Of a DNA stretch of 59,175 bases, positions 35,640 through 47,300 are shown piece after piece. The number at the start of each line of letters is the position of its first letter. The stretch's first letter is position 1. The notes under the pieces were generated by a model. That model worked only from the letters and a program-made list of their open reading frames with translations, searched no databases and was not told where the DNA came from. The position numbers and the translations under genes are program-made. The DNA comes from Gnetum montanum (taxonomy: Eukaryota; Streptophyta; Gnetopsida; Gnetales; Gnetaceae), in NCBI GenBank assembly GCA_015680685.1, contig MNCI01004704.1, forward strand, positions 64,001 through 123,175, given 5' to 3'.

Positions 35640-38430
35640 TCTTGTTGACTGTAGATTTTCCCAAAGAGGATACTAGAAGGAGGACCCTCACAACTTGGAA
35701 ACAAAAGACTGATAGGTTGTGGGAGAGACTAAACTAGAGAATAGACACCACAAGTAAAGGAGAAAAAGACTCAATCTTTCAATATTCATCAATAGACACC
35801 TGCTACTAAACACTTTGCTCAAGCAAAGGCAAAAGCACCACAAGCACCTAAACAAGGATAACATCTCACACTGTTAGCAAATTCCTTCTAGGTCATTCAA
35901 GAGAAATTGATCATGTTCATGGTCATTGTGGAAATAAATTTTTGTCCTTTCATGGAGTTTTCTCTAGAGGCTGTAAGGATAGAACTCCAATCATCTCCCC
36001 TATGGCCTACTTTGTCAATAAGTGGTGAATGGTACTTAGGGGAAACTCTGTACTTTTGAAAAAATAAATAACCTGATGCCACTGTGAAGATAGAAGGAAT
36101 TTTAGTGTCATATTCTATGGAGGTAATAGGAAATGCCCTCAATCTACCAAATGAAGGGGCTAACATGACATAGATATCCACAAGGTATAATACCAATGTA
36201 AAAAATTGTGGCTACAAAGTGCCTACAATAATGAGGATAAGGAATATAGTGAGATGACTGCAAAAGAAAAAATTTATTTTAAGATTGGAACCTATCATCT
36301 ATTCCCAACCAAGAGGCTTAACAAGATATCAACTTATGTAGCAAGAGGAAGCACCATTTTGATGGAAAAATTCAACACAAACATTTTCCATCTATACTTC
36401 CTTGAAATTCAAAGGTAATTCAAAGAGAAGAATGCAGGGAAACCAACACTACCATTCCCCTACCTAATCAAGAAGCTATACAAATTGGCAAGAATCTTGG
36501 GTTACACAAATGACATTTTGAGAAAAGCTCAAAATGCTTCATACATAGAGATGTTAAAACCAATGCCTCTTAAGAAGGACCAAGTAGAAAAGAAAGTACT
36601 AAGGGAGCTACAAGCTCAACTCATGCTAATACTATTCAAGTTACTAGCCAACATTAGCAAGCAAGACCTAGTAGCCAGCCACTAGCTAATTAGCAACAAC
36701 AACAACAACAAGTTCCATCGCCATTATCGTAGAACTATAGACTTTCAATGAGCCATCTGTAATAGATTGAAAACATAATAAGCTAGGAAACAAGAGAGGG
36801 ACCAATCTCTATAAGGCCATAGATAATGTAGCCAAACCCATAGTTTCAATAGACCCTACAAGTGGACAGATTTGATTGCAGTTGGGAGCAGGGAATGAAT
36901 GGTCACAACAAATATCAAGGAATGTTGTATCATTCCAAGTGATGTTGAAAATAGGAGAAGGAGATACAATGATGGTAATGCAGCATCAAGCTATAGTGGA
37001 AGCTATTGAAGTAATCATGGATCACATCAAAGAGTCATTTAATGTCTCTATTATGCCACCAACCAATATTTTTAGAGCGAGAGATGCTCAAATGCTAGTT
37101 GGTATCTTGATGACTCCTGTTGAACATGGAAATGTACTTGATAGATTGCTGCAAATAGGACAAGTCATGCAAAATATTTTTGATGTCCTTGGTGGTATCA
37201 CTACAATGTAGTATGAACTAATTACCATGAAAGAAAAGTTGGTCATGGCCAAGACCAAGGCTGAGCATGCTAAAAATGAAGCCAAAAGATTACAAGAAGA
37301 GCTCACCACCCTGAGACTAGAAAGAAGAGATCCTATACAGTTTGACCTACCAAATCAACTAGACCAATTCATAATAGACCATGAGAATAGATTAATCAAT
37401 CATAATATGTAGATGGAGAATAAGAAGATGATGATGATATGAGATGCATCAGTATGCACATGTCAAAGCACTCATTGCCTTGTAGGAAGAGAATAAATAA
37501 CTAGTTGTCAATAATGCTTGGTTGACTAACATTGAAAGACAAAATAACGTGCTCAAAGAAAGCATATAGTAACTTTAAGAGTAGTTAGTTCATGCCAACT
37601 AGGACATGAGTTGCTTGGCCTATGAGAATAGAAACCGATCAATGGAAGAAGTCCACGTAATGAGATAAAATCTGCAATTGAAATTAGCACGTGGTAGAAG
37701 AAGGCCAAGAAGCACAAACAACTCAAGGAGCATTTCAAAGATTAAGTGGGCATGTACAGGAGAAGCAATGAGAAAGAAATGCAGATGTCTAAATCCAATA
37801 TTAGTTTCATTTCTACGTAGAATCTTGATTGGTAGTTAATCTTGGATAGTGTAGCCCATGTCCACTAAGCAGAAGTGAAAAACAAAGACTTGCAGATTAA
37901 AGACCTCATAGAATACATGGGGTTAGTGAATCTCCGCTACACTGACTTGGCCATGTTAACAACAGGTAGGCCCAGGAACAAACTAGAATAATAAGTAGCA
38001 ACAATATATGCATTATATAAGAAAGAATTTGTAGATAGAAAATATGCACTTTAAAAATTGCATGTAGCAAATTCTAAACTTGAAATTGTAAAAGCTAGCT
38101 ACTAGGGCCAAAAATATGTGGCAACAAACCTAGCTCATAGAATGTCAAATTATCAGGAGTTGAGAAAAATAGCCAAGGCTTTTGAGGAAGAATGGTAGCA
38201 ATTTATGGCATGGTATGTCAAAGTAAATCAAATGTTCCTGCAATTGCCATGTCCATGGGATGTACCAACCCTCTGACACATTGCTTACCAAGCATGGATA
38301 ATACATGATCTTAGGATGAAAGAGGAGAATCTTTAGAAATTGCTAAATAGGTATCAATTCCATAAGCCTAAAGATAAAGGGAAGTAGTTGATGGAAGAGC
38401 CACCACCATTGGGCACATAAGCTACATTAG
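35640..38430 (+). pseudogene. Post-pol ORF of Athila-like element 3
   Basis: A broken plus-strand reading of about 2.8 kb. The N-terminal part is at 35640-35735 (LTVDFPKEDTRRRTL). A piece at 36206-36420 reads YFKIGTYHLFPTKRLNK and continues past one stop to 36530 with LPFPYLIKKLYKLARI. This piece is clearly related to 11639-11358 in element 2. Further on are coiled-coil-like stretches, such as the helix-rich 37227-37412 piece (AKTKAEHAKNEAKRLQEEL). Position directly before the purine tract agrees with the additional ORF of Athila elements. Function is unknown. Confidence 0.6.
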
Positions 38431-38591
38431 GCTACTTCAATTTTTGTTTTGTTCTGTATTGTCCTACACTTGTTTCAAAATCTTTGTAAAACACCACTTC
38501 TGCATTCCAAGTCATGTAAATAGTCCATTAGTCATGTCATGCTGAATCTATCTCCAAATTTTATAAGGGACTCTATCCTCATTTTACTTTA

Positions 38592-38626
38592 ACTCGAGGA
38601 TGAGTTTCTAGTCAATCATGGGGGTA
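38592..38626 (+). other. Purine module before the 3' LTR, element 3
   Basis: CTCGAGGATGAGTTTC at 38593, then ATCATGGGGGTA ending at 38626, directly before LTR start TGGTAAAG. It is the same module as at 1586-1619 on the other strand in element 1. Confidence 0.78.
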
Positions 38627-38682
38627 TGGTAAAGTCAAGTTTTTGTGACAAACGACATCATATCAATGATGTCATTGAGACG

Positions 38683-38778
38683 ATGTCATCACTCTTGATA
38701 CATCATCATTGATATAATGTCGTTGATACAATGTCATCACTCTTGATATATCATCATTGATACAATGTCTTGGAATGT
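38683..38778. repeat. 48-bp tandem repeat in U3
   Basis: ATGTCATCACTCTTGATA occurs at 38683 and again at 38731, each followed by ATCATCATTGATA. The units are rich in short palindromic words (ATGATGTCAT, TGATATATCA) and lie just upstream of the TATA box, like an enhancer duplication. Confidence 0.78.
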
Positions 38779-38787
38779 GTGTAGCCC

Positions 38788-38795
38788 TATAAATA
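38788..38795 (+). promoter_or_regulatory. TATA box in LTR of element 3
   Basis: CCCTATAAATATAAC, a consensus plant TATA box, directly downstream of the 48-bp repeats. In a 3' LTR it would direct transcription towards 39 kb and beyond. Confidence 0.65.
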
Positions 38796-40017
38796 TAACA
38801 CTTGGACATAAGATCCAACAACATTTTCATTCCATAGTAACATAACTCTTGCAATTTGATTTCCTGGCCTTAGACTTAGTGAAAGTGAATGCCCATAATG
38901 TAATGTGTCATAGTTGAATAGAATCTTTATTTGTGCAAGTTGTACTAGGGCATAAGTTGTGATGGAAATAAAGATCGAGACTATTCCTCATCATTGTAGC
39001 ATCACTTAGTTTTCTGCATGTTTCTTAGCATAATATTTATAGTTTTACTAGCTTAATATTTTACCTTCTTTAGTACTTTATTTTCAATTGCTAATTGTAA
39101 GTGGAATGAATATGACTAATTTCAAGTGTTAAGTGTGATTATTTGGTAATCCTAGTAGTATTATAGCTTGGTTCATCTAATGGCATAATACTTGGTAATC
39201 CCAGTGATGATTATATGAGCCCAAGGTGTGTTTGGTAAATCAATAATGGTCATCCATCACAATAGGCTAAAATAGGTTTACACTTTCATAGTTAACTAGA
39301 CTTAAATATTTTTCACCATGTTTATGATTAGGAGCTATAAGATCCAAACAACATCAGCTCATCATATGCCTCACTATGAGTTAAACCCTATACTTATCCT
39401 TCACTAACTCAAAGTGAAAAGACAATGATCACAAGCTTCAACTCAATTACTAGCATGAGAACATTGAGCATCTACAGATTACGATTAGATCACATGTGAA
39501 CACTCATGACTTATATTGTTAGATGTTGGATTGCTCCACCGTTCATTAGGTCCTTAACCTATTTCCATTTAATGGTATCCTCCTATTTAAAGGACACAAA
39601 TACCTTATAGATCATGAAGAAATGATACATTAGGACCTATCAAATATTTTAGAAGATTTTGGATAGGAGAAATAATATACATAGATGAAGCAAATGTTAA
39701 AAATATAGTTGATATGGAAAGTAATGTTAAACATCAAAAGTAAGATCAATGCTAGATGTGAAAGAGTAAAATAATGTTGAGCATGTATACCAAAAACTAC
39801 AATGTCATTGACAAAAAATACCAAATCTATAATTATTAGAAAATGGCTTAATATGGAAAAGCCATAGAATGTACTCACAACTCTAACTTAGATAGAAAAA
39901 AGCCAAAGTGAATACACATCTATAGGAGTCTTACAAATGATATCATTGGAGTAAGAGATGATTCTTTCTCTTTTTCATAGTTTTCTAATAAGGCATGGAA
40001 AGGGGAGCCTTATGAAT

Positions 40018-40375
40018 TAGTATGGCAGAAATGTGAATGTTTGATGGATGCTGAATGTTACTAGAAAAGATAAACTACATAATATAGATATTAGAAGAAG
40101 ACTTGAAGTGGTTTCTATCTTAAATAAATTACAATAACAACATCTTAGATGGTTTGGACATATGTAAAAAAGATCACACAATAATCTCATGAAGAAAGGT
40201 CACTACCTCAATGTTCTAGGAAAGCTATTGAAAGAAAGATCAAAGAAAACATGGAAAAAATAATCAACAATGATTTTTTAAAAATACAAATAAACAAAGA
40301 TCTAGCTAGCTCTTCATAGAGACAAGTGAAAAAAAAAAGAACTCATGTAGCTAATCCCATTTTGTTGAAACTAGG
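40018..40375 (+). pseudogene. LINE (non-LTR retrotransposon) RT C-terminal remnant
   Basis: The plus strand reads MAEM-MFDG, then TRKDKLHNIDIRRRLEVV, then QHLRWFGHM-KRS, then KKTWKK and RTHVANPI, with stops in between. This is the order of landmarks at the C-terminus of plant LINE ORF2 proteins (HLRWFGHV, WxE, then the final DP/NP). Upstream RT domains are missing, as expected for a 5'-truncated LINE copy. It lies in AT-rich sequence between the element 3 LTR and repeat copy B. Confidence 0.8.
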
Positions 40376-41844
40376 ATGATGATTACAATGACAAGAGCAT
40401 TAGCTAATCTAAGATTCATTTTGAAATTTCATCAAACAATTTATATGAAACAAAAAAATAAAACCTTGATAACTAAATTACATAGACATCCAAAGGAAAA
40501 GACATCTAATATAATCTCACATGAAATCAAATACACTAATTCACAATCCTATTAAATAAAAATTAACAAAATGGAAAATTTATGGTAAATCCATATCAAA
40601 AAATAACAATGAAGTCCTATCCAATGAAGCTTATGCAATGTACAATCACCAAGCTTCTTAAGAGCATAATAACACCTAGAGTATAAAGATAGAAAATAAA
40701 AAAAGTTGATGTATTATCCTAAGCACCAAACTAATAAAGTTTTTATTCTAATTCTCTTCGATATCAAGTGGTAAAGGAGAAATAGGATGAAGGTTTATAG
40801 AGGCCTAAATCTAATTACAAAGTTATGAGATTGCATGCCCAACTAATGGTTCCACTAATCCCACAATGTATTTTACTTTATCTAAGTGCTAGATAACATG
40901 ATCCTTTAAAATAAAACTCATAATGTGTAATAAAATCCAAAAGAGTAACAACCTTTAAAATAAAAGGTTTTTATTAGTTTTAAACAACCTAACACCACCA
41001 CTCATAGGTTACGAGTTCAAATCCCAGCATAGAAAAACTTAGACATATCTTATAATACTGATCTTTAAGCATTTAGCCTACCCCATCGAACCATACTAAT
41101 CAAACCCATGAAACAATAATTAAATATAGGCATCACATACACAATTAAGCATATCATCATATTTATCCTACCTAATGAATTATCCCCCAAATGTGTATTT
41201 TTTCAACATTATGATACTAAGGTACAAATCCTAATAGGGTTAGTGTACACATGAAACTAAAATCACAACTATAATCATATAACTAGCATAGCCATCTAAT
41301 GCATGAATAACAATGAGTTGTTAGCCTAAGGATAAGACTCTTGATTTTGAAACTCTAAGTCATGGGTTGGATTCCAATGGGCAATGTTGAGTTATAAAGT
41401 TCTATGTGGACTATATGTCTTGGAGTGTACCTATGTTTCAATTATTTCAAGTTCTCACACCCCATATGAAATGCATGAATATTAAACATATAAACATCCT
41501 CCTAGCTAAACTAGAGATTAAATATTATTAATAAGCTATTAAAGGTAATTTCAAAATGCATCTTATCTTTATTGCACATAACAGATCACCAACCCAAGAA
41601 GTTATCATTAACCATCACAAACATCTCAATAAGGGTTAGTTCTCATCTCAAAAATATAACTATATTTTTTCTTGACCAATACATGCGAGGCTTAGACTAC
41701 CATACACACCAAAAGTTTAAGGGTTCTAAAAAAGGGATGTTACATCCTTCCTTCCTTTTTGGAATGTTTCTTGGAGAAGCTCCAAGAATAAGTAGTACAC
41801 AAATCCACTTCAACCTTCCAAGTTGCTTTTTAAGCATAATGTCT
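40376..41844. other. AT-rich intergenic sequence with possible SINE remnants
   Basis: No coding sequence. Two spots carry a box-B-like word of tRNA-type promoters: GAGTTCAAATCCC at about 41010 and GGGTTGGATTCC at about 41357, the latter preceded by TTAGCCTAAGGATAAG at about 41320, reminiscent of box A. These may be decayed tRNA-derived SINEs. Confidence 0.4.
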
Positions 41845-43770
41845 TTCTAAAGCACCTTAACCATCAATATAACCTTAATTTTCAACTTCTTTTATATCCT
41901 ATTAACTATCTTCATTGATTTGTCCACCTAACTAACATCAAGTTGTAATTGAATATCACGCTAATTTATCATATGACTTTGATTTGAAACATACTTTCTC
42001 AACATTAATACATGAAATACATCATACATCCCTAGTAACTATGCTGACAACTAATTTGATGTCACAACAACTCTTTTCAAGACCTCAAAGGCAATAACAA
42101 ACCTTGGTATAAACTAATTTAATATCCAAATCTCTAACATGTGACTTACGAACAAATCTTAAAATACTTTAATTATCCATTTAATGGTGTTATTTTAAAA
42201 GCAAATGGAAACTTTTGTTTTAATGGTGATTAATTTGATGAAGGTGGAATTAGGTGGATGTGATGAGGTACCAATGGAATGAGATACAACTTGACCTTGA
42301 ACTTGTGAAAAGAATGAACATGTTATGCATTGAAATTATCCTATGATTTTTCATGGTAATATACCCTATGTTCAAGAGAAAAGAGGTTCTATCCCTATGC
42401 TTTCCTTCCCATGCTTCATTGTACATGCTCTATGTTCACCTCATCATGTGTTATGTCTCAAGTACCCTAAAAGGAGAAGCTAATATGAAATTATTGGAAA
42501 TAATGTATCCTCACCATTAAATCATTAGGTGCAAATGGACACCTTCATGGTCGATTATTTAGGGATATAGAAGATAGGATCTTGCTGGTAAAGGACCTAC
42601 TTGGATAATTTTTGGTGCAAGAACCATGGATATCCTAATGTCTCTTATTCAATTTGTTCCAATTTGGATAATTTCAATAAGTTTTTGATTGATTTTATGC
42701 ATATTCTCTATTATTCCTACTTGAAATTGTTTAGTTAATTTTATTTCTACATATTCAAATCTTTTATTTGGGAATTGCAATTGATAAGAATTTTCTTATT
42801 TTTATAAAACCTGTTTAGCTAGGCCTACAAACATTTAAAAATTAAATTTTGTAATGGAAAATGATAGTTTTTACAAAACAAGACCATTGATTATGCATTG
42901 CATCAACACTACCTAACAACTAAGTAAAACTGAAATAGTTTTTTATTATGTCCTCAGACTTGTAGGATCTATTAGACATATGAAATATACATAGCATGCG
43001 TAGCGAACACTTCTTCAATAAAGTTACCAAGTTTCCTTGGCACTACATCAAATAGGCCTTTTAATCTTTTCGCTGTAATTTGCCATTTGTGGTGAGAATG
43101 TTCTAAAATGGGACATTGAAAAAAATATGTGATGCTCATCTTCAATTACTTGATGATTGCATAGACAACAAGTTCTCTCTTCTCATAGAGTCTTGATCCA
43201 AATACTTATTTCAATTCTAAAATAGTGAGAACCTAATTTTGCTTAGTTAATTTGACATCGTAGATGAAGGGATATAGTAGCACATAAATAAGTTGTTTTC
43301 TTGTTGAAGCCTCCACTAATATTAGTAAGGTAGAATTGCTTTTTACCTGTTGGATTATTCCATATGAGCAAAAGTGCCTTATCTCTAATACTTTTATATT
43401 GTTGTTTTGTATCACAATGAAGAAGGTTTGCCTCAAATCTATATATATGTGCACAATCAACATATTTCATTTTTATCATTTTTAAAAATGAACATAGAGT
43501 TAATGATGTTTGGCCATTTTAAATATTTTATCATTAGCCATCAAAATACATTATCAAGTAAATCATTTGCATAATACATTTGCATTTCTATCAAGATGTG
43601 ATTGAAATTATGACCAACAAATTTATTACCAAAGTTATTTCATTACAAATTATTTTAAAAAAGTATAAAACTTGCCGGGTTTTAGTCATCACACAAGGCA
43701 TATACTGAAGAGTTTCGAGGAAAGGGTAATATAGCTATTACACAAATTATGTAATTATACACTAGAAATA
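41845..43770. repeat. Dispersed repeat, copy B
   Basis: Parallel to 9885-11310 in the same orientation, with the chromovirus-like integrase end at 41850-42130 (minus strand). It has about 535 additional bases (43022-43557) between shared flanks, either an insertion here or a deletion in copy A. Its right end stops about 580 bases before the start codon of the receptor kinase gene. Confidence 0.86.
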
Positions 43771-44346
43771 GATCGTAATTTTATTTTTATTTTTTATTCG
43801 CTAGCCAAAAATCAAATTGAAGAGATTGAACGGTATACCACGTTAAAACGGTAGCTTTGCGCTAACCCATCCCACGGGGATTAAATGGGTAAACAATTCA
43901 GTGCCATGGAATGGGCTGGACTGGACTGGGACTGGTAACCACATATACTTTCCATGGTCAAGTTTGTTCGGTAGAAAACTCACGGAAATTGCGTTGGGCT
44001 GACCCTTCACATACGGCATGCAATGCAAATGTCAAATTTCTATCCAACACGGCATGACTGTCCAAAAAGCCACCCGTGAACGATTGATGACTTGGTACCG
44101 TAGCATGTATTAAAAATTCATGGAATTTATAAACGGCAATTACACGGGCCACAGAATTCCAAAAAGATCATGCACATTTCTGGTGCACCACGTAAATTTA
44201 CAAAGAAAAGTCAATGTCCAGTCAAATGACTAAACATGGGCAAAGGAGTTTGAATTTAGCTCACCACCAACAGCAATTATGTATTATTACATACGCCCTT
44301 CCTTCGTTTCCCTACCCCTATCCTATCCTATCCTTAGAGCATCACA
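43771..44346 (+). promoter_or_regulatory. Upstream region of the LRR receptor kinase gene
   Basis: Less AT-rich than its left neighbour and not part of a visible repeat. It carries three W-box words (TTGAC[C/T] on the minus strand) at 43956-43961, 44209-44214 and 44220-44225, plus a fourth TTGAC core at 44031-44035. W boxes bind WRKY factors, which often control immune receptors. A pyrimidine-rich patch (about 44298-44335) precedes the ATG. I see no canonical TATA box. Confidence 0.5.
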
Positions 44347-47300
44347 ATGGCCTCCTCTGCTGCTGCTGCTCCTTCTCTTTGCCTTCCTCTTTGTTTATGC
44401 TTTTTCTTTCTCTTTTTCTTCTTTGCAGCAGCTGCTGAAGCTCGTACCCATCATGATGGAGCTGTGAATGATATGAGAGCACTCATTCAATTTAAGAAAT
44501 CCATCATCAACGATCCACTCTCTCTTCTCCACAATTGGGATGATCATGATGCCAACGCATGCAATTGGACTGGAATCAGGTGCTCCCTCAAACATCAAGG
44601 CCGAGTTGTGGAGATTGTTCTAGAAAGTGCCACTCTGCGTGGATCTCTCTCTCCCCACCTCTCCAACTTATCATTCCTGCAGGTACTTGACGTTGGCAAT
44701 AACTCTTTTTCTGGTACAATCCCACCATCCCTCGGTACATTGCGGAGGCTTAAACTGTTAGATCTATGCATTAATGAATTTGAAGGTGGGATTCCTTATC
44801 AGATAGGAAACCTTTCTTCATTACAATTTCTTGTTTTGTGTGAGAATTCCTTGGTTCGTGACATTCCTCAGTCTATTGCAACACTCCAAAACCTTAAGAA
44901 TTTGGACGTTTACCGAAATCAGTTGAATGGGCAAATCCCTTGGTCGCTGGGAGCACTCCACAAACTTGAATACCTTAACCTGGGTGAGAACAACATTCAC
45001 GGCGTCATTCCTGCTCAATTGCGCAACCTTTCTTTTTTGCAATATCTTAATCTTGGTGGCAATCATTTGAACGGTTTTATTCCTTGCTCACTTGCCAGTC
45101 TCTACCATCTTGCTGACCTTGTGCTTGGCAAAAACAATCTGAGTGGAACCATTCCTCCCTGTTTACACAACCTCACGGCTCTTACAATACTGGATTTCTC
45201 TATTAACAATTTGCAAGGTCATCTTCCTATCTGGCTGGGCAGCCTTAACAAACTACAGCGTTTGGGTTTATCTTTGAACAGATTCACAGGGAACATCCCA
45301 CACTCATGGCACAATCTCACCGTACTCCAAGACCTCGGGTTGGCCGATAACAGATTGTCGGGAACACTACCGTCGTGGTTGGCAACGCACTGGACTCAAC
45401 TCATTTTTTTCAATCTCGGCAACAATTACTTCACCAGTGGAGTGAGCACACCCAGGCAGCCTATTCCAATCCTCCTAACTCTATCCAATTCCTCTCTTCT
45501 AACTTATCTATCTATTTATGGCAACCTTTTAACGGGAACGCTACCGCCCAACTTTGGGAGCTCCTTGCCCAATCTTCAGTATTTGCTTTTATTTGAAAAT
45601 TTCATCTCTGGCGACATCCCTCCCAGTCTAGGAAACTTTTCATCTCTTTTGGAGCTTAATCTGGGTGTTAATGCAATCAGCGGTACCATTCCTCCTCAAA
45701 TTGCAAATGTGAAGTCACTGCAAAGCATTGGTCTTTCAAGAAACAAGCTAAAAGGCCACCTTCCCACTGAGATATCTCTGTTAAACAACTCACTTGGCTA
45801 TCTCTATCTCTTAAATAATATGCTGTCTGGTTCCATTCCCGTTGATATTAGAAAACTGGTCAATCTGCGGAAGCTGTACCTTGGTGGGAATCTGCTGTCA
45901 GGACAAATTCCTTCAGAGATAGGAGACTGCTCTGTTCTTGAAGACCTTGTACTATCAGTAAACAATCTGTCTGGGCCAATTCCACCAGAGGTTGCTGGTC
46001 TCAAAACCATTGTATTCAATTTTGATTTGTCAGCAAATGGTTTGACAGGAGAAGTACCCCCGGGAATAGAAGGATTACATATGGCACAATATATAAATCT
46101 TTCAAGCAACCATCTTCTTGGAAACGTGGCATCTTACATGGATAGCTGGTTGGATGCCCGTCAAATTGATCTCAGTTTTAATCATTTCAGTGGCAACGTT
46201 TCCGAATCAATTGGGAATAAGCTCAACCAACTTGAAAGCATTGATCTGTCTGGTAACAACTTTAGCGGACCTGTGCCTACGTCCCTGTTCAATCATTCTA
46301 ACCTCTATTTTTTGAACTTTTCCTACAACTACTTTGATGGAGAAGTCCCCTGTCTGCACAGTTATTCCTCAAAGAAGCTAAGATTGACAAGACGGTCGTT
46401 TCTTGGTAATTTGAATTTATGTGGAAGATGTTTTGGCCTGAAAGGTTGTCCACCGTCTCCTACGCGGCAACACAAGTCTTATTTTAACAAAAACACTATT
46501 CTGAAAATCGTGCTTGGCATTGTAGGTGGCCTTTTATTGCTGGTTGTTGCAGCGATTTCATTTCTTTTTAAAAGATCCAAAAAATCCAAAGGGCAAAATC
46601 TATGGGTAAGTGAAAAATTCTTAAAGATATCTGTGGAGGAACTTCAAAGGGCAACAGACAATTTCAGTGATTCAAACTTGGTAGGTGAAGGCAGCCATGG
46701 AAAAGTCTACAGAGGTATTTTAACCTCCGGATTGCTGGTTGCTGTAAAACGTTTCACATCTGCAACCCAGACTGCGACTGAGAAAAACTTCAAAAAGGAA
46801 TGTCATGCTTTAGGGAAAGTGAGACATCGCAACATTTTGAAGATTATCACTGTGGTCTGGTCTGATGAATTAAAAGCCCTGGTAATGCCATTCATGAACC
46901 ATGGAAATCTCCATTTTCTTCTTCACAGCAGAGAAGATGGTCGGTTGACCCCATTAAATTTGGCAATCAGAGTGAAAATATTAAGAGAGTTAGCAAAGGG
47001 GCTTAATTATTTGCATCATGATTGTGAATTTCAGGTCATTCACTGTGACATCAAACCAGAGAATGTACTGTTGGATGACGATATGACTGTCAAGCTCTCT
47101 GATTTTGGAATATCTCGGCTGATGGGAGACTTTGATTATCCAACAGTATCATCTTCTCTTGGGGTGAAAGGCTCTATTGGTTACATTGCTCCAGGTATGT
47201 GTTTTTTATTCTGACCTTTTCTACATATATATTTTCCTTAGTATGAGGGAAGAACACTAAATTTCAAGCAATGATTTTTTCAGAGTATGGGATTGGAGAA

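Larger units (their letters stand above)
25990..39590 (+). mobile_element. Athila-like Ty3/gypsy element 3, interrupted by a younger insertion
   Basis: Two parts in the same plus orientation fit one element. Part one has integrase (26000-26930) and a T-rich 3' region sharing words with element 2 (to about 28.5 kb). Part two has the post-pol ORF (35.6-38.4 kb), the CTCGAGGATGAG plus GGGGGTA purine module, and an LTR from 38627. Between them lies a complete LTR-to-LTR gypsy element. The 5' part (gag to RT) is absent; its place is taken by the copia-type element. The right end is not defined. Confidence 0.68.
38627..39590 (+). repeat. 3' LTR of element 3 (right edge uncertain)
   Basis: Starts TGGTAAAGTC after the purine module. 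It has a U3 with a 48-bp tandem repeat (38683-38778), then TATAAATA at 38788-38795, then leader-like sequence. No second copy is present in the window apart from weak similarity at 35430-35500, so the end is a guess. Confidence 0.55.

Noticed and set aside
43843-44152. Minus-strand small ORFs upstream of the receptor kinase
   Set aside because: They overlap the likely promoter and show no domain or good start context.
44347-47214. A complete 955-residue kinase ending at 47214
   Set aside because: The frame runs into a GT-AG intron just after IAP; splicing restores the APE motif and C-lobe, so 1108 residues is the sensible product.
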